From NCBI RefSeq assembly GCF_019263585.2, contig NZ_JADQDF010000001.1, forward strand, positions 124,001 to 188,000: 64,000 bases of DNA. Direction: 5' to 3'. Below, piece by piece: positions 1 to 7,787 of this stretch. The notes beneath the pieces are model-generated. The model made no database searches. It was not told the DNA's origin and saw nothing but the letters and a program-made list of their open reading frames with translations. The stretch's first letter is position 1. The number at the start of each line of letters is the position of its first letter. Source of the stretch: Pseudonocardia oceani. Lineage in GTDB: Bacteria > Actinomycetota > Actinomycetes > Mycobacteriales > Pseudonocardiaceae. The position numbers and the translations under genes are program-made.

Positions 1-615
1 CAGGATCCGCCGCACGTTCGCCCAGGTCTTGTCCCAGCTCACGTCGGTGCCCGTGTAGGTCCAGGTCGTGACCAACGACGTCGACATGATCCGGTCGTGC
101 GTCGGCGCCAGCGTCGTGTACTCGTCGACCAGGAAGCCCGCGAACTCCGAGCCCGTCGACTTGAGCAGCACGAGGTCGCGCAGCCCGGACACCACCTGCG
201 CGCCGTCGTCGTCGACGGTCACCACGGTCGTCCGCACCTCCGACCCGGTGCGCACGAAGGCGTGGTCGTGGCCCGTCCCGCCCACCGGCACGCGCTCCCA
301 GGCGAACTCGTCGACGGCGATGCGCGCGCCCCGCACCGGCGCGACGTCGTCGACGAAGTGGCGGGCCAGCGCGAGCGCGTAGTCCTCGATCTCGCCCAGC
401 CCGTGCGACTTGGCGAAGGCGTAGCAGGTGTTCTTCTGCGTGTCGGTGGGCAGGACGTCGGACTGGTCGCCGTGGCGGTGCGCGGCGGTGAAGTCGCCGC
501 GCAGCGCCGTGGAGACGGTGACGTCGCGGATCTCGTGACGGTCGGTCTCGCGGTGGATCCGGACGAGCCGGTTCTCCGCCTTCCCGTACTGGTTGGTCCC
601 CAGGACGATTCCCAT
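1..615 (-). CDS. Urate oxidase, N-terminal part (cut by window edge)
   Basis: Converts urate to 5-hydroxyisourate, the first step of the ureide pathway whose next enzymes are encoded just upstream in the same operon. The reading frame starts at the ATG whose complement is 613-615, five bases after the HIU hydrolase stop, and runs off the left edge, so about 205 residues of an expected ~290-300 are seen. Visible family features are the N-terminal GTNQYGKAENR segment, holding the catalytic Lys, and TDTQKNT, holding the catalytic Thr of the Lys-Thr dyad. The C-terminal His of the active site lies outside the window. Last gene seen of the minus-strand operon that begins at 3338. Confidence 0.93.
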   Translation of the reverse strand, partial: MGIVLGTNQYGKAENRLVRIHRETDRHEIRDVTVSTALRGDFTAAHRHGDQSDVLPTDTQKNTCYAFAKSHGLGEIEDYALALARHFVDDVAPVRGARIAVDEFAWERVPVGGTGHDHAFVRTGSEVRTTVVTVDDDGAQVVSGLRDLVLLKSTGSEFAGFLVDEYTTLAPTHDRIMSTSLVTTWTYTGTDVSWDKTWANVRRIL

Positions 616-619
616 CAGT

Positions 620-937
620 TCAGCTCCCGCGGTAGGTCGAGTGGGCGAAGGGGGACAGCAGCAGCGGTACGTGGTGGTGCTCCCCCGGGTCGGTGACGGT
701 GAAGGTGACGGCGACCTCGGGGTAGAACCCCGTCTGGCCGGTGGCGGCGAAGTAGCCGCCGGTGTCGAAGGTGAGCGTGTGCGCTCCGGTGGTGAGGTCG
801 GTGGCGAGGCGTCCGACGCGGCCGTCGGCGTCGGTGACGTCGTGGGCCAGCAGCGCGCTCCCCCGCGTCAGCCGGACGGCGACGCCGGCGGCCGGGCGGC
901 CCAGCGCCGCGTCGAGGACGTGCGTGGAGAGGCTCAC
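620..937 (-). CDS. uraH: 5-hydroxyisourate hydrolase (transthyretin-like)
   Basis: Hydrolyses 5-hydroxyisourate to OHCU, between urate oxidase and OHCU decarboxylase. The 105-residue product is the normal size for the family. It opens with the signature LSTHVLDAALGRPA and ends in the diagnostic YRGS tetrapeptide. An internal GEHHHVPLLLSPF segment supplies the conserved His-rich strand before the C-terminal Tyr-Arg-Gly-Ser. The GTG start at 937 overlaps the stop of the upstream decarboxylase in GTGA, so the two are translationally coupled. Cytoplasmic; no signal peptide. Confidence 0.95.
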   Translation of the reverse strand: MSLSTHVLDAALGRPAAGVAVRLTRGSALLAHDVTDADGRVGRLATDLTTGAHTLTFDTGGYFAATGQTGFYPEVAVTFTVTDPGEHHHVPLLLSPFAHSTYRGS

Positions 938-1410
938 GCCGCCTCCGACTCGACGAGCTGCGCGATCCGGATCCGGTTGATCGCCGCCAGCTCGGCCAGC
1001 GCGACGGCCCGCTCGGTCGCTGCGTCGTGGCGCAGGCGGGCGTGCAGCGTCGCGAGCAGGTCCTCGGCGCTGCGGCCGGTGGCGCACACCAGGTAGACGT
1101 GGCCGAACCGCTCCTCGTAGGCGCGGTTGCCCGCGGCCAGGGCGTCGAGGACGTCGGCGCCCGCGGCGGTCACCGCGCCCTGCTCGCGCCGCGACCGCCC
1201 GCCCGCGGTGCGGTCGCCGATGCGCGGGTGCCCGGCCATGGCGGCGTCGAGGTCGGCGTCGGTCAGGGCGCGGTCGGCGGCGGCGAGCAGGGCGTCGAGC
1301 GTGCCGTAGGGCCGCCCGGCCGCGACCTCGCGCGCCCACCGGGGCGACGCGCAGAGCGCGAGGAGGTCGCGCTCCGCGGTCGTGGAGGTGTCGAAGGAGG
1401 CCGTGTTCAC
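934..1410 (-). CDS. uraD: OHCU decarboxylase, stand-alone
   Basis: Decarboxylates OHCU to S-allantoin. The 158-residue protein has the catalytic HPRIGD motif (His in GHPRIGDR), the downstream S-x-x-EQ (SRREQGAV), the RAYEERFGHVYLVCATG strand and a C-terminal NRIRIAQL helix, all family hallmarks. The GTG start overlaps the permease-fusion stop (GTGA), and its own stop overlaps the HIU hydrolase start. It is the second OHCU decarboxylase in the operon: the upstream permease carries a fused copy. This one keeps the canonical His-Pro and Ser-Glu-Gln residues and is the likelier fully active enzyme. Confidence 0.92.
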   Translation of the reverse strand: MNTASFDTSTTAERDLLALCASPRWAREVAAGRPYGTLDALLAAADRALTDADLDAAMAGHPRIGDRTAGGRSRREQGAVTAAGADVLDALAAGNRAYEERFGHVYLVCATGRSAEDLLATLHARLRHDAATERAVALAELAAINRIRIAQLVESEAA

Positions 1411-3338
1411 CGCGCCTCCCGCCCGAACGCCCGGGCGCGCGCGCTGGCGATCGGGTTCGCGTCGGCGACGAGGTCGGCGAACCGGTGTCCCGCGACCTTC
1501 GCGATCTCGATCAGCGCGGCGGCGTGCTCCTGCGCCGGGGAGTTGTCGAGGCGCTGCCAGCCCGCGCGCAGGATCTGCTCCCGCGTGGCGGCGTCGCGGA
1601 CGCACACGATCAGCGGGATGCCGAAGCGCTCGCGGTAGGCGGCGGCCAGCGCGGCGAACTCCTCGCGGTCGGTCTCGGTGAGCCGGGTGAGGCCCGCGGC
1701 CGACTGGTCGCGCGTGGAGTCCTCCCCCTCGTCCCCGTCGGCGACGCGGTCGCCCCCGAGGTCGGGGTAGTGCGCCATCAGGGCCTGCTGCTCCTCGCGG
1801 GGCGCGGAGAACAGCGCCTCCTGGAACGCGCTGCGCAGCGCGGACGTGTCGGCGAACGGCCTGCGGTCGTACGCCCGGCCCACGACCTCGCCCGAGCCCT
1901 GGAACAGCCGGCCGAAGGTCGCCACGAACTCCGCGCGGCTCATCCTGTTCACCTCGGCCAGGCGCACCACGGCGCCGGGCGTGCCGGCGACGGCCGGTCC
2001 GCGGTTGCGGCCGACGTGGTGGAACACGACGTTGAGCGCGATCGCGGTGATGCTGCCCAGCGTGATGCCGGAGCCGAAGACGATCTGCGCCCACTGCGGG
2101 ACGGCGGTGGCGACGTCGGGCTGCGCGGTCACGAACATCGCGAGCCCCACGCTGGAGCCGACGATGACGACGTTGCGGTGGTCGTGGAAGTCGACGCGCG
2201 AGAGCGTCTGGATGCCGACGACCGCGACCGTCGCGAACATGGCCAGCGCCGCGCCGCCCAGCACCGGGTGCGGGATGCCGGCCACGATCGCGCCGGCCTT
2301 CGGGATCAGCCCGATCAGGATCATGATCACGCCTGCGGCCGCCACGACGTAGCGGCTCTTGACCCGCGTCAGCCGGACGAGGCCGACGTTCTCGGCGAAG
2401 CACGTGTAGGGGAAGGAGTTGAGGACGCCGCCGATCGTCGTGGCGAGGCCGTCGGCGCGCAGGGCGCGGGCCACGTCCTCCTTGCCGACGCGCTTGTCGA
2501 CGATCTCACCGGTCGCGAACACGTCCCCGGTGGTCTCGACGGCCGTGATCAGCATGACGACGATCATCGAGACGATCGCGGCCGCGCTGAACTGCGGCCA
2601 GCCGAAGTAGAACGGCGTCGTGACGCCGATCCAGGACGACTCGCCGACCGCGCTGAACGTCGCGTCGCCCAGGCCCCAGGCCACGAGCGTGCCGAGCACC
2701 AGCCCGACGAGCACCGCGACCGTCGCCATGAACCCGCGGAAGATCCGCTGGATCGCGACGATGACGAGCAGCGTGCCGAGCGCGTAGGCGAGGTTGCGCG
2801 GGTCGCCCGGCTGCGGGTCGGTGCCGCCGCCCACCGCGTCGAGCGCGGCCACCGGCAGCAGCGCGAGGCCGATGATGAGGATGACCGACCCGGTGACGAC
2901 GGGCGGGAAGAAGCGGATCAGGCGCGAGAAGAACGGGGCGATGAAGAAGGTCGCGAGCCCGGCGACGATGACGGCGCCGTAGATGACCAGCAGGCCGTCG
3001 GTGCCGCCGCCCGCCGCGAGCCCGATCGCGATCATCGGCGACACCGCGGTGAACGTGACGCCCTGCAGCAGTGGCAGCCGCACCCCGACCTTCCAGAACC
3101 CGACGGACTGGATGATCGAGGCGATGCCGCAGGTGAACAGGTCGGCGTTGATCAGGTGGATCAGCTCGCGCTCGGAGAGCCCGATCGCCCCGGCCAGCAG
3201 GATGGGGACGATCACCGCCCCGGCGTAGAACGCGAGCACGTGCTGGAAGCCGTAGACGGCGAGCTGTCCCGCCGGGAGCACCTCGTCGACCGGATGGGGC
3301 CGGCGACCGGGCCGGGGTGGGCGTTTCGTTCCGCGCAC
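1407..3338 (-). CDS. NCS2 xanthine/uric acid permease fused to an OHCU decarboxylase domain
   Basis: A 643-residue fusion. Residues ~20-450 form a nucleobase-ascorbate (NCS2) permease: the QH motif of TM3 is in GFQHVLAFYAG, the TM8 Glu is in VETTGDVF, and the family signature [QEP]NxGxxxxT[RKG] is ENVGLVRLTR. Residues ~465-640 are an OHCU decarboxylase domain (AHYPDLGGDR, YRERFGIPLIVCV, AGHRFADL). In this domain the usual HPDL is HYPDL and the S-x-x-EQ glutamate is Asp (STRDQ), so catalysis is uncertain. The fusion places a late urate-pathway enzyme at the cytoplasmic face of the importer. GTG start at 3338 preceded by GAGG; first gene of the purine operon. Substrate (urate or xanthine) is inferred from context. 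Confidence 0.9.
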   Translation of the reverse strand: MRGTKRPPRPGRRPHPVDEVLPAGQLAVYGFQHVLAFYAGAVIVPILLAGAIGLSERELIHLINADLFTCGIASIIQSVGFWKVGVRLPLLQGVTFTAVSPMIAIGLAAGGGTDGLLVIYGAVIVAGLATFFIAPFFSRLIRFFPPVVTGSVILIIGLALLPVAALDAVGGGTDPQPGDPRNLAYALGTLLVIVAIQRIFRGFMATVAVLVGLVLGTLVAWGLGDATFSAVGESSWIGVTTPFYFGWPQFSAAAIVSMIVVMLITAVETTGDVFATGEIVDKRVGKEDVARALRADGLATTIGGVLNSFPYTCFAENVGLVRLTRVKSRYVVAAAGVIMILIGLIPKAGAIVAGIPHPVLGGAALAMFATVAVVGIQTLSRVDFHDHRNVVIVGSSVGLAMFVTAQPDVATAVPQWAQIVFGSGITLGSITAIALNVVFHHVGRNRGPAVAGTPGAVVRLAEVNRMSRAEFVATFGRLFQGSGEVVGRAYDRRPFADTSALRSAFQEALFSAPREEQQALMAHYPDLGGDRVADGDEGEDSTRDQSAAGLTRLTETDREEFAALAAAYRERFGIPLIVCVRDAATREQILRAGWQRLDNSPAQEHAAALIEIAKVAGHRFADLVADANPIASARARAFGREAR

Positions 3339-3350
3339 GGGACACCTCGC

Positions 3351-3397
3351 AGGGGGCTGGAGCAGAGGGGACTGGAGCAGGAGGGGACTGGAGCAGG
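3351..3397. repeat. Three tandem 15-16 bp units in the purine operon leader
   Basis: Units at 3351-3365, 3366-3381 and 3382-3397 share AGGGGACTGGAGCAG with one substitution and one length difference. They lie 13-60 bp upstream of the permease start (minus strand), within the leader or promoter. Function unknown; a slipped-strand repeat or a repeated regulator half-site are both possible. Confidence 0.8.
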
Positions 3398-3625
3398 AGG
3401 GGGTGGTGGTGAGATCCGACTCACGATGACGGCCGGGCGCCGGGCCCGGCCACCCACGGAACCGACGAAGCGCGGCCGTCGCGGCGTCCCCGGGTTGTGC
3501 GATCCGACGAGCCCCGCGCGCCCGGACCGCGGCGCCCGACCCGGCGGCGGGCCCCGATCGTGCCTAGCATCGCCACCGATCGCGAGCGGCGGGGACGATC
3601 ACGGCGCGCACACCGGGAGGTCCGC

Positions 3626-4501
3626 ATGGCTGCGCCCGCACCGTTCGTGCACCGCGCGGTGCTGTACGGCGACGAGGCGGAGGGGGCGCAGGTGGTCGTG
3701 GCCCGGCTGCACGAGATGGTGGGGCGCGGTGAGCCGGCGGTGGCCGTGCTCGGTCCGCGGCTGCGCCGCACCGTCGAGGACCTGCTCGGCGACGACGCCG
3801 CGGCGGTGCACTTCCGCGACCTGCAGGACGTCCACGCGGAGTCGGTCGAGGCGATGATCGCCAACTACCTGGGGATGGTCGACGGGCTGCGGCGGGGCGG
3901 GCGGCTCAGCAGCGTCGTCGAGTACGACCCCGGGCACCCGCACGACGGGACCGGCGACTTCTGCTACCGGTTGGAGCGCGAGGTGGGCGTCGCCGCGGCG
4001 GACCGGCCGGTCGACAACACCTGCCTCTACGACCTGCGGGCGGTGTCCGACGAGGAGGTGGCGGCCGCGCGGCGGACCCACCCGCTGCTGGTCGTCGGCG
4101 GGGTGGAGGGACCCAACCCCGACCTCGGCGACGGCTCGGCGCCGACGCTCGTGGTGATCGGCAGCGCCGCCCTGGGCGCGATGCGCCACTGGGTGCGCGA
4201 GCGCGCCGCGGACCTCTCCCCCGCGGTGCTCGCGGAACTCGTCCTCGTCGCCAGCGAGGCGGTCACGGCGGTGGTCGGTACCGGCACCGGGGCCTGGGTG
4301 GGCCTGGACCGGGCGCGCGATCGGTACGCGCTGCGCGTCTCCTGGCCGGCGCGGCTCCCCCGCGCCGACCAGGCGCTCCTGCGCTCGGCGGTGCCGCCCG
4401 ACGACCCGCTGCACGGGCTGTCGCTGGCCGTCCGGTCCACCGCGGCGGTGAGGGTCCGGGCGGAGCGCGACGGTGCGCTCGAGATCGCGGTGCCGCGGTG
4501 A
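3626..4501 (+). CDS. MEDS-domain regulator with degenerate anti-sigma kinase-like C-terminus
   Basis: A 291-residue soluble protein. Residues ~1-155 resemble the MEDS/DcmR sensory domain (FVHRAVLYGDEAEGAQ, NYLGMVDGL). After a linker, residues ~195-290 resemble an RsbW-type GHKL ATPase: LVLVASEAVTAVVGTGTG aligns with the N-box EAVTNAVxHG but lacks the Mg-binding Asn, so kinase activity is doubtful. The start at 3626 has GGGAGG eight bases upstream; longer in-frame extensions are low-complexity and arginine-rich. It overlaps the next MEDS/STAS gene by GTGA, suggesting a partner-switching pair. Its target sigma factor is unknown. Confidence 0.7.
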   Translation: MAAPAPFVHRAVLYGDEAEGAQVVVARLHEMVGRGEPAVAVLGPRLRRTVEDLLGDDAAAVHFRDLQDVHAESVEAMIANYLGMVDGLRRGGRLSSVVEYDPGHPHDGTGDFCYRLEREVGVAAADRPVDNTCLYDLRAVSDEEVAAARRTHPLLVVGGVEGPNPDLGDGSAPTLVVIGSAALGAMRHWVRERAADLSPAVLAELVLVASEAVTAVVGTGTGAWVGLDRARDRYALRVSWPARLPRADQALLRSAVPPDDPLHGLSLAVRSTAAVRVRAERDGALEIAVPR

Positions 4502-5286
4502 CCGCCCGCCCGAGCACCGCCGGGACCGGCCACCGGCTCGACCTCGCACCCACCGGGTCCGAGGACCCCGCGCTGGCGCGCTGGGCCCGGTACGGCGTCG
4601 ACAACGCCGAGTCGATGATCTACGTCGGCGGCGAGGAGGTCCCCGACGTCGACGCGCTCGTCGCGCGGCTGGCCGCCAACGGCGTCGACGCGGAGGCCGA
4701 CGCGGCGGACGGCCGGGTCACCGTCGTCGACCCCGACCGCTTCTACGGCGGCGGGTACGACGAGCTGGTCGAGTCGGCGTCGGAGGGGCGGCGGCTGGCG
4801 GTGCGGACCTTCGGCGACCCGGCGGCCGCCCGCAAGGTGCTCACGGAGGAGGAGTTCGCGGCGTTCGAGGGCGTGCTCGCGCGGTCCTGGCACGAGCACG
4901 GCGTGACGGCCGTGTGCCGCTACGACGACGTGACCGGCCCGGGCGAGCTGGCGGAGGCGTTCGCCCGGCACGGTTCCGGGTGGGGGAAGGGCCTCCTGCA
5001 CGTGCATCGGCCGCGTCCCGGGCTGCTGGTCCTCGACGGCGAGGCCGACATGTCCAACGCGCACGTCCTGGACGCCGCCGTCACCGAGGCGCTGGGCGAC
5101 GGAGAGCCGCTGCTCGTCGTCGACTGCACGCTCCTGCGCTTCGCCGCGGTCAGCGCCTGGCGCACCGTCGTGCAGGCCCAGGAGCGGGCCGGGCTCCCGG
5201 TGCGGCTGGTCGGGGCGTCGGACCTCGACCGCCGGCTGCTCGGGCTGCTGGGCCCGCATCCCGCGTTCGAGGTCGCCGACGGCTGA
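4498..5286 (+). CDS. MEDS-STAS domain anti-sigma antagonist-like protein
   Basis: A 262-residue partner of the preceding gene, starting with a GTG inside its stop. The N-terminal two thirds carry MEDS-like segments (ESMIYVGGEEVPDVDALVARL, FAAFEGVLARSWHEHGVTAVCRYDD). Residues ~170-260 form a STAS fold (LLVLDGEADMSNAHVLDAAV, PLLVVDCTLLRFAAVSAWRTVV). In active antagonists the phosphorylated Ser follows Asp in a DxSxxxF context; here the equivalent is DCTLLRFAAVSAW, with Thr or Ser as possible acceptors. Pairing with the GHKL-like protein points to a stress-type partner switch. No membrane segment. Confidence 0.7.
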   Translation: MTARPSTAGTGHRLDLAPTGSEDPALARWARYGVDNAESMIYVGGEEVPDVDALVARLAANGVDAEADAADGRVTVVDPDRFYGGGYDELVESASEGRRLAVRTFGDPAAARKVLTEEEFAAFEGVLARSWHEHGVTAVCRYDDVTGPGELAEAFARHGSGWGKGLLHVHRPRPGLLVLDGEADMSNAHVLDAAVTEALGDGEPLLVVDCTLLRFAAVSAWRTVVQAQERAGLPVRLVGASDLDRRLLGLLGPHPAFEVADG

Positions 5287-5330
5287 CGCGCGCACTGCGG
5301 ACCGCGCCCCGCCGTCCTACCGTCGCGGGG

Positions 5331-5717
5331 ATGACGAGCCGACCGATCGCCCTCGCCCTGGACTGCGTCGACGTCGACCGCTGCACCGCGTTCTGGACCG
5401 CGGCACTCGGCACCACGGTCGAGCGGCGCTGGGACGACGCGCACGGCGCCGGGTACGTGGAGATCGGTACGGGCGGCGGCCCGGTCCTGCTGCTGCAGCC
5501 GGTGCCCGAGGCGAAGTGCGGCAAGAACCGGATGCACCTCGACCTCGCTCCCGTCGACGGGACGCAGGAGCAGGAGGTGGAGCGCCTGGTCGGGCTGGGC
5601 GCCACCCGCGTCGACGACGCCCCCGGGCAGCGCTGGGTCGTGCTGGCCGACCCGGAGGGCAACGAGTTCTGCGTCCTGCCGCCGCGGCGGGCGCGGGGTG
5701 GATGCGCCGCGCCGTGA
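5331..5717 (+). CDS. VOC-family glyoxalase-like protein
   Basis: A 128-residue protein of the vicinal oxygen chelate superfamily (Glyoxalase_6 type). N-terminal beta strand PIALALDCVDVDRCTAFWTAALG, central KNRMHLDLAPVD, and the C-terminal signature VVLADPEGNEFCVLPP with the metal-ligating Glu in GNEF. One such chain contains two paired beta-alpha-beta-beta-beta modules. Substrate unknown. The stop codon overlaps the -35-like hexamer of the next gene's promoter. Confidence 0.85.
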   Translation: MTSRPIALALDCVDVDRCTAFWTAALGTTVERRWDDAHGAGYVEIGTGGGPVLLLQPVPEAKCGKNRMHLDLAPVDGTQEQEVERLVGLGATRVDDAPGQRWVVLADPEGNEFCVLPPRRARGGCAAP

Positions 5718-5740
5718 ACGGCGGGTGCGCGGTGTGCGTA
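5714..5740 (+). promoter_or_regulatory. Candidate ECF promoter of the CHRD-sortase genes
   Basis: GTGAAC (5714-5719), a 15-bp spacer, then TGCGTA (5735-5740). The same hexamers at the same 15-bp spacing occur on the minus strand before the ECF sigma gene (8380-8406). Identity of both elements and spacing at the two promoters of one locus supports recognition by that sigma factor; this is inference from sequence. Confidence 0.65.
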
Positions 5741-5783
5741 CCCACAGGGGAACCGCACGGTCCCCCACGCACGAGGAGCACAC

Positions 5784-6482
5784 ATGCGCCGCACCGTCCG
5801 CCGGGTCGCGATCCTGACCGCCCTGACCACCTCCGCCGTCGCCCTGTCGGCGGGCGTGGCGTCCGCGCAGGACGCCGACGTTCCCGAGCCGAGCAGCTTC
5901 ACCAGCATGTTCACCGCCATGGCGACGCCCGACATGGTCGTGAACGCGGACGGTGTCGCGACGCCCGGAGAGCCCGGCGCGACCGGCACGTTCGACTACC
6001 GGCTCAACAGCGACGAGGAGATCATCTGCTACGACATCATCCTGCGCGGGGTGACGCCGCCGTACATGAGCCCGGCCCGCACCGCCACACACATCCACCA
6101 GGCGGACGAGGGCACGAGTGGCCCGCCCCGCATCGCATTCCCCAACCCGGAGGACGCGGGTGACGGCACGCTGCGCAGCGAGGGCTGCATGCAGGGGCCG
6201 TTCACGACGGGGATCATGGCGAACGGTGCCGACACCGGCGAGGGCTTCTCCCTCGCCGCGATCGAGGCCGACCCGGCGGCCTTCTTCACCGACACCCACA
6301 CCGCCACCTTCGTCGCGGGCGCGGTGCGCGGGCAGCTGTCGAGCGTGCCGATGGGCGGGGTCGCCACCGGCGCCGGGGGCACGGCCGACGGCGGCTCGTG
6401 GGCGCCGGCCGCGCTCGGCGCGGCGGCGCTGGTCGGCGCGGCGGGCACGGTCCTGGTCCGGCGGCGTGCGCAGCAGGACTGA
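5784..6482 (+). CDS. Secreted CHRD-domain protein with C-terminal sorting-like anchor
   Basis: A 232-residue exported protein. The Sec signal peptide is residues ~1-28 (RRTVRRVAIL then a hydrophobic core, cleavage near VASAQD). A CHRD domain follows, with THIHQADEGTSGPPRIAF and HTATFVAGAVRGQL as the typical His and AGAVRGQL signatures. Residues ~190-232 look like a sorting signal: PMGGVATG, a Gly-rich linker, a hydrophobic stretch (WAPAALGAAALVGAAGTVLV) and an RRR tail. No LPXTG is present. The sortase gene overlaps its 3' end, so it is the probable substrate. RBS GAGGAG before the ATG. Likely under the ECF promoter at 5714-5740. Confidence 0.85.
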   Translation: MRRTVRRVAILTALTTSAVALSAGVASAQDADVPEPSSFTSMFTAMATPDMVVNADGVATPGEPGATGTFDYRLNSDEEIICYDIILRGVTPPYMSPARTATHIHQADEGTSGPPRIAFPNPEDAGDGTLRSEGCMQGPFTTGIMANGADTGEGFSLAAIEADPAAFFTDTHTATFVAGAVRGQLSSVPMGGVATGAGGTADGGSWAPAALGAAALVGAAGTVLVRRRAQQD

Positions 6483-7125
6483 CGGGGGACGCGGCCGCCC
6501 GGTCCCGGGCGGCCGCGCCGCGGCGCCGGCCGCGTTCCTCCTGGCGGCGGGCCTGCTTGCGGCGGGCCTGCTGGCGGCGGGGTGCGCAGCCGCCGCGCCG
6601 GCCCCCTCCCCCGCGCCCGCTGCCTCCCCGGCACCCGCCGCCGGGGCGGCACCCGCCGTCCCGGCCGCCGCCCCGGCGGCGGTGGGCGCCGAGCCCGCGA
6701 CCGTCGCCATCCCGGCGATCGGGGTCCGCTCCGACCTGCTCTCCCTGGGCCTCACCACCGACGGCGCCGCCCAGGTGCCACAGGACTACGACCGCGCCGG
6801 CTGGTTCCGCGGCGGCGGGCGCCCGGGCGGGCACGGGCCGACCGTCCTGCTCGGCCACGTCGACTCCGCCGACGGCCCCGCCGTCTTCCACCGCCTGCGC
6901 GACCTGCGCCCCGGCGACCTCATCGAGGTCACCGCCGCGGACGGGACGCCGGCGCGCTACGCCGTGGAACGGACCGAGCAGGTCGACAAGGACGCCTTCC
7001 CCACGTTCGCGGTGTTCGGCGCGACCCCCGACGACGTGCTGCGCCTGGTCACCTGCGCGGGCGGGTTCGACCGCGGCGCACGCAGCTACACCGACAACCT
7101 CGTCGTCCACGCCACCAGGGTCTAG
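6466..7125 (+). CDS. Class F sortase
   Basis: A 219-residue transpeptidase-like enzyme. GTG start at 6466 is the only plausible one and lies inside the CHRD gene. The N-terminus has a hydrophobic segment built of LLAAG repeats ending in LLAAGC, which may be a membrane anchor or weak lipobox, then an Ala/Pro-rich linker to ~residue 80. Catalytic residues are visible: His in LLGHVDSADG, Cys in LRLVTCAGGFD and Arg in RGARSYTDNLVV. The fold begins with ATVAIPAIGVRSDL as in actinobacterial class F sortases. Its TAG stop overlaps the convergent anti-sigma TAG (7122-7125). Probably anchors or processes the adjacent CHRD protein. Confidence 0.87.
   Translation: MRSRTDGGRGRPVPGGRAAAPAAFLLAAGLLAAGLLAAGCAAAAPAPSPAPAASPAPAAGAAPAVPAAAPAAVGAEPATVAIPAIGVRSDLLSLGLTTDGAAQVPQDYDRAGWFRGGGRPGGHGPTVLLGHVDSADGPAVFHRLRDLRPGDLIEVTAADGTPARYAVERTEQVDKDAFPTFAVFGATPDDVLRLVTCAGGFDRGARSYTDNLVVHATRV
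6490..6517. other. Perfect 13-bp hairpin at the CHRD-sortase junction
   Basis: CGCGGCCGCCCGG, a 2-base loop (TC), then the exact reverse complement. It begins 8 bp after the CHRD stop but is within the 5' coding part of the sortase gene. It could attenuate readthrough from CHRD to sortase, setting substrate above enzyme; no T-tract follows. Confidence 0.6.
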
Positions 7126-7787
7126 AGCTCCCCGTGCACGACGACCCGCCCGGCGGCGTCGACGACGTCGAACCCGGCGGCGTCCGCCCGCAGCACCGAC
7201 GAGTTGAGGTTGCACAGCATCGGGCTCGCGCCGGTGCCGACGAACTCCCCCGCGCCCACGGCCCGGCCGCCGTCGTCGATGACCACGACCCGGTAGACCG
7301 CGCCCGGCCGGAAACCGTCGGCGGCCAGCGTGATCTCGACGCCCCACGTGTGCGGGACGACCGTCGCGCTGGCCTCGACCGCCGGGTCGGCCGTGCGGAG
7401 GGCGACGGGCTCCCGTGGCACGGCCGGGTCGCCGCCCGTGCCGAGCGCGTAGCCGCCTGCGCCGGCGAGACCCGCGAGCACGACCGCCGCCGCGGCCGCC
7501 AGCAGCAGCCGCCCGCCCCTGCCCGGACGCGACGGGATCCGCTCCGCGGCGGCCCGGGCGACGATCCGGTCGCCCAGCCACGCGGGCGGCGCCGGGACGG
7601 TGTCGAGGTGTGCGGGGTCGACCCGCCCGAGCGAACCGACGACCGGGGCGATCTCGGCCAGCTCGGCCGAGCAGGACGCACAGCCGTCGAGGTGCGCGCG
7701 CAGCGCCGTCGCCTCGGCGGGCGGCAGCTGCCCCAGCGCGTGGACGCCCAGCGACTCGCGCAGCGTGCGGTGCTCCTCGGCGTTCAC
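7122..7787 (-). CDS. Zinc-type anti-sigma factor, RskA-like
   Basis: A 221-residue membrane anti-sigma factor. The N-terminal cytoplasmic domain has the ZAS motif H32-x3-C36-x2-C39 (HLDGCASC). One transmembrane helix is at ~97-120 (LLLAAAAAVVLAGLAG), and an extracytoplasmic RskA-type domain follows (HTWGVEITLAADGFRPGAVY, ending near VVVHGEL). The GTG start overlaps the sigma stop (GTGA), giving the usual coupled sigma/anti-sigma pair. Such factors hold the sigma at the membrane until proteolysis releases it. Confidence 0.88.
   Translation of the reverse strand: MNAEEHRTLRESLGVHALGQLPPAEATALRAHLDGCASCSAELAEIAPVVGSLGRVDPAHLDTVPAPPAWLGDRIVARAAAERIPSRPGRGGRLLLAAAAAVVLAGLAGAGGYALGTGGDPAVPREPVALRTADPAVEASATVVPHTWGVEITLAADGFRPGAVYRVVVIDDGGRAVGAGEFVGTGASPMLCNLNSSVLRADAAGFDVVDAAGRVVVHGEL

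Noticed and set aside
1485..3857. Long plus-strand open frame over the permease
   Set aside because: Antisense shadow of the NCS2 permease; composition (Asp/Arg/Gly/Glu) and lack of motifs argue against coding.
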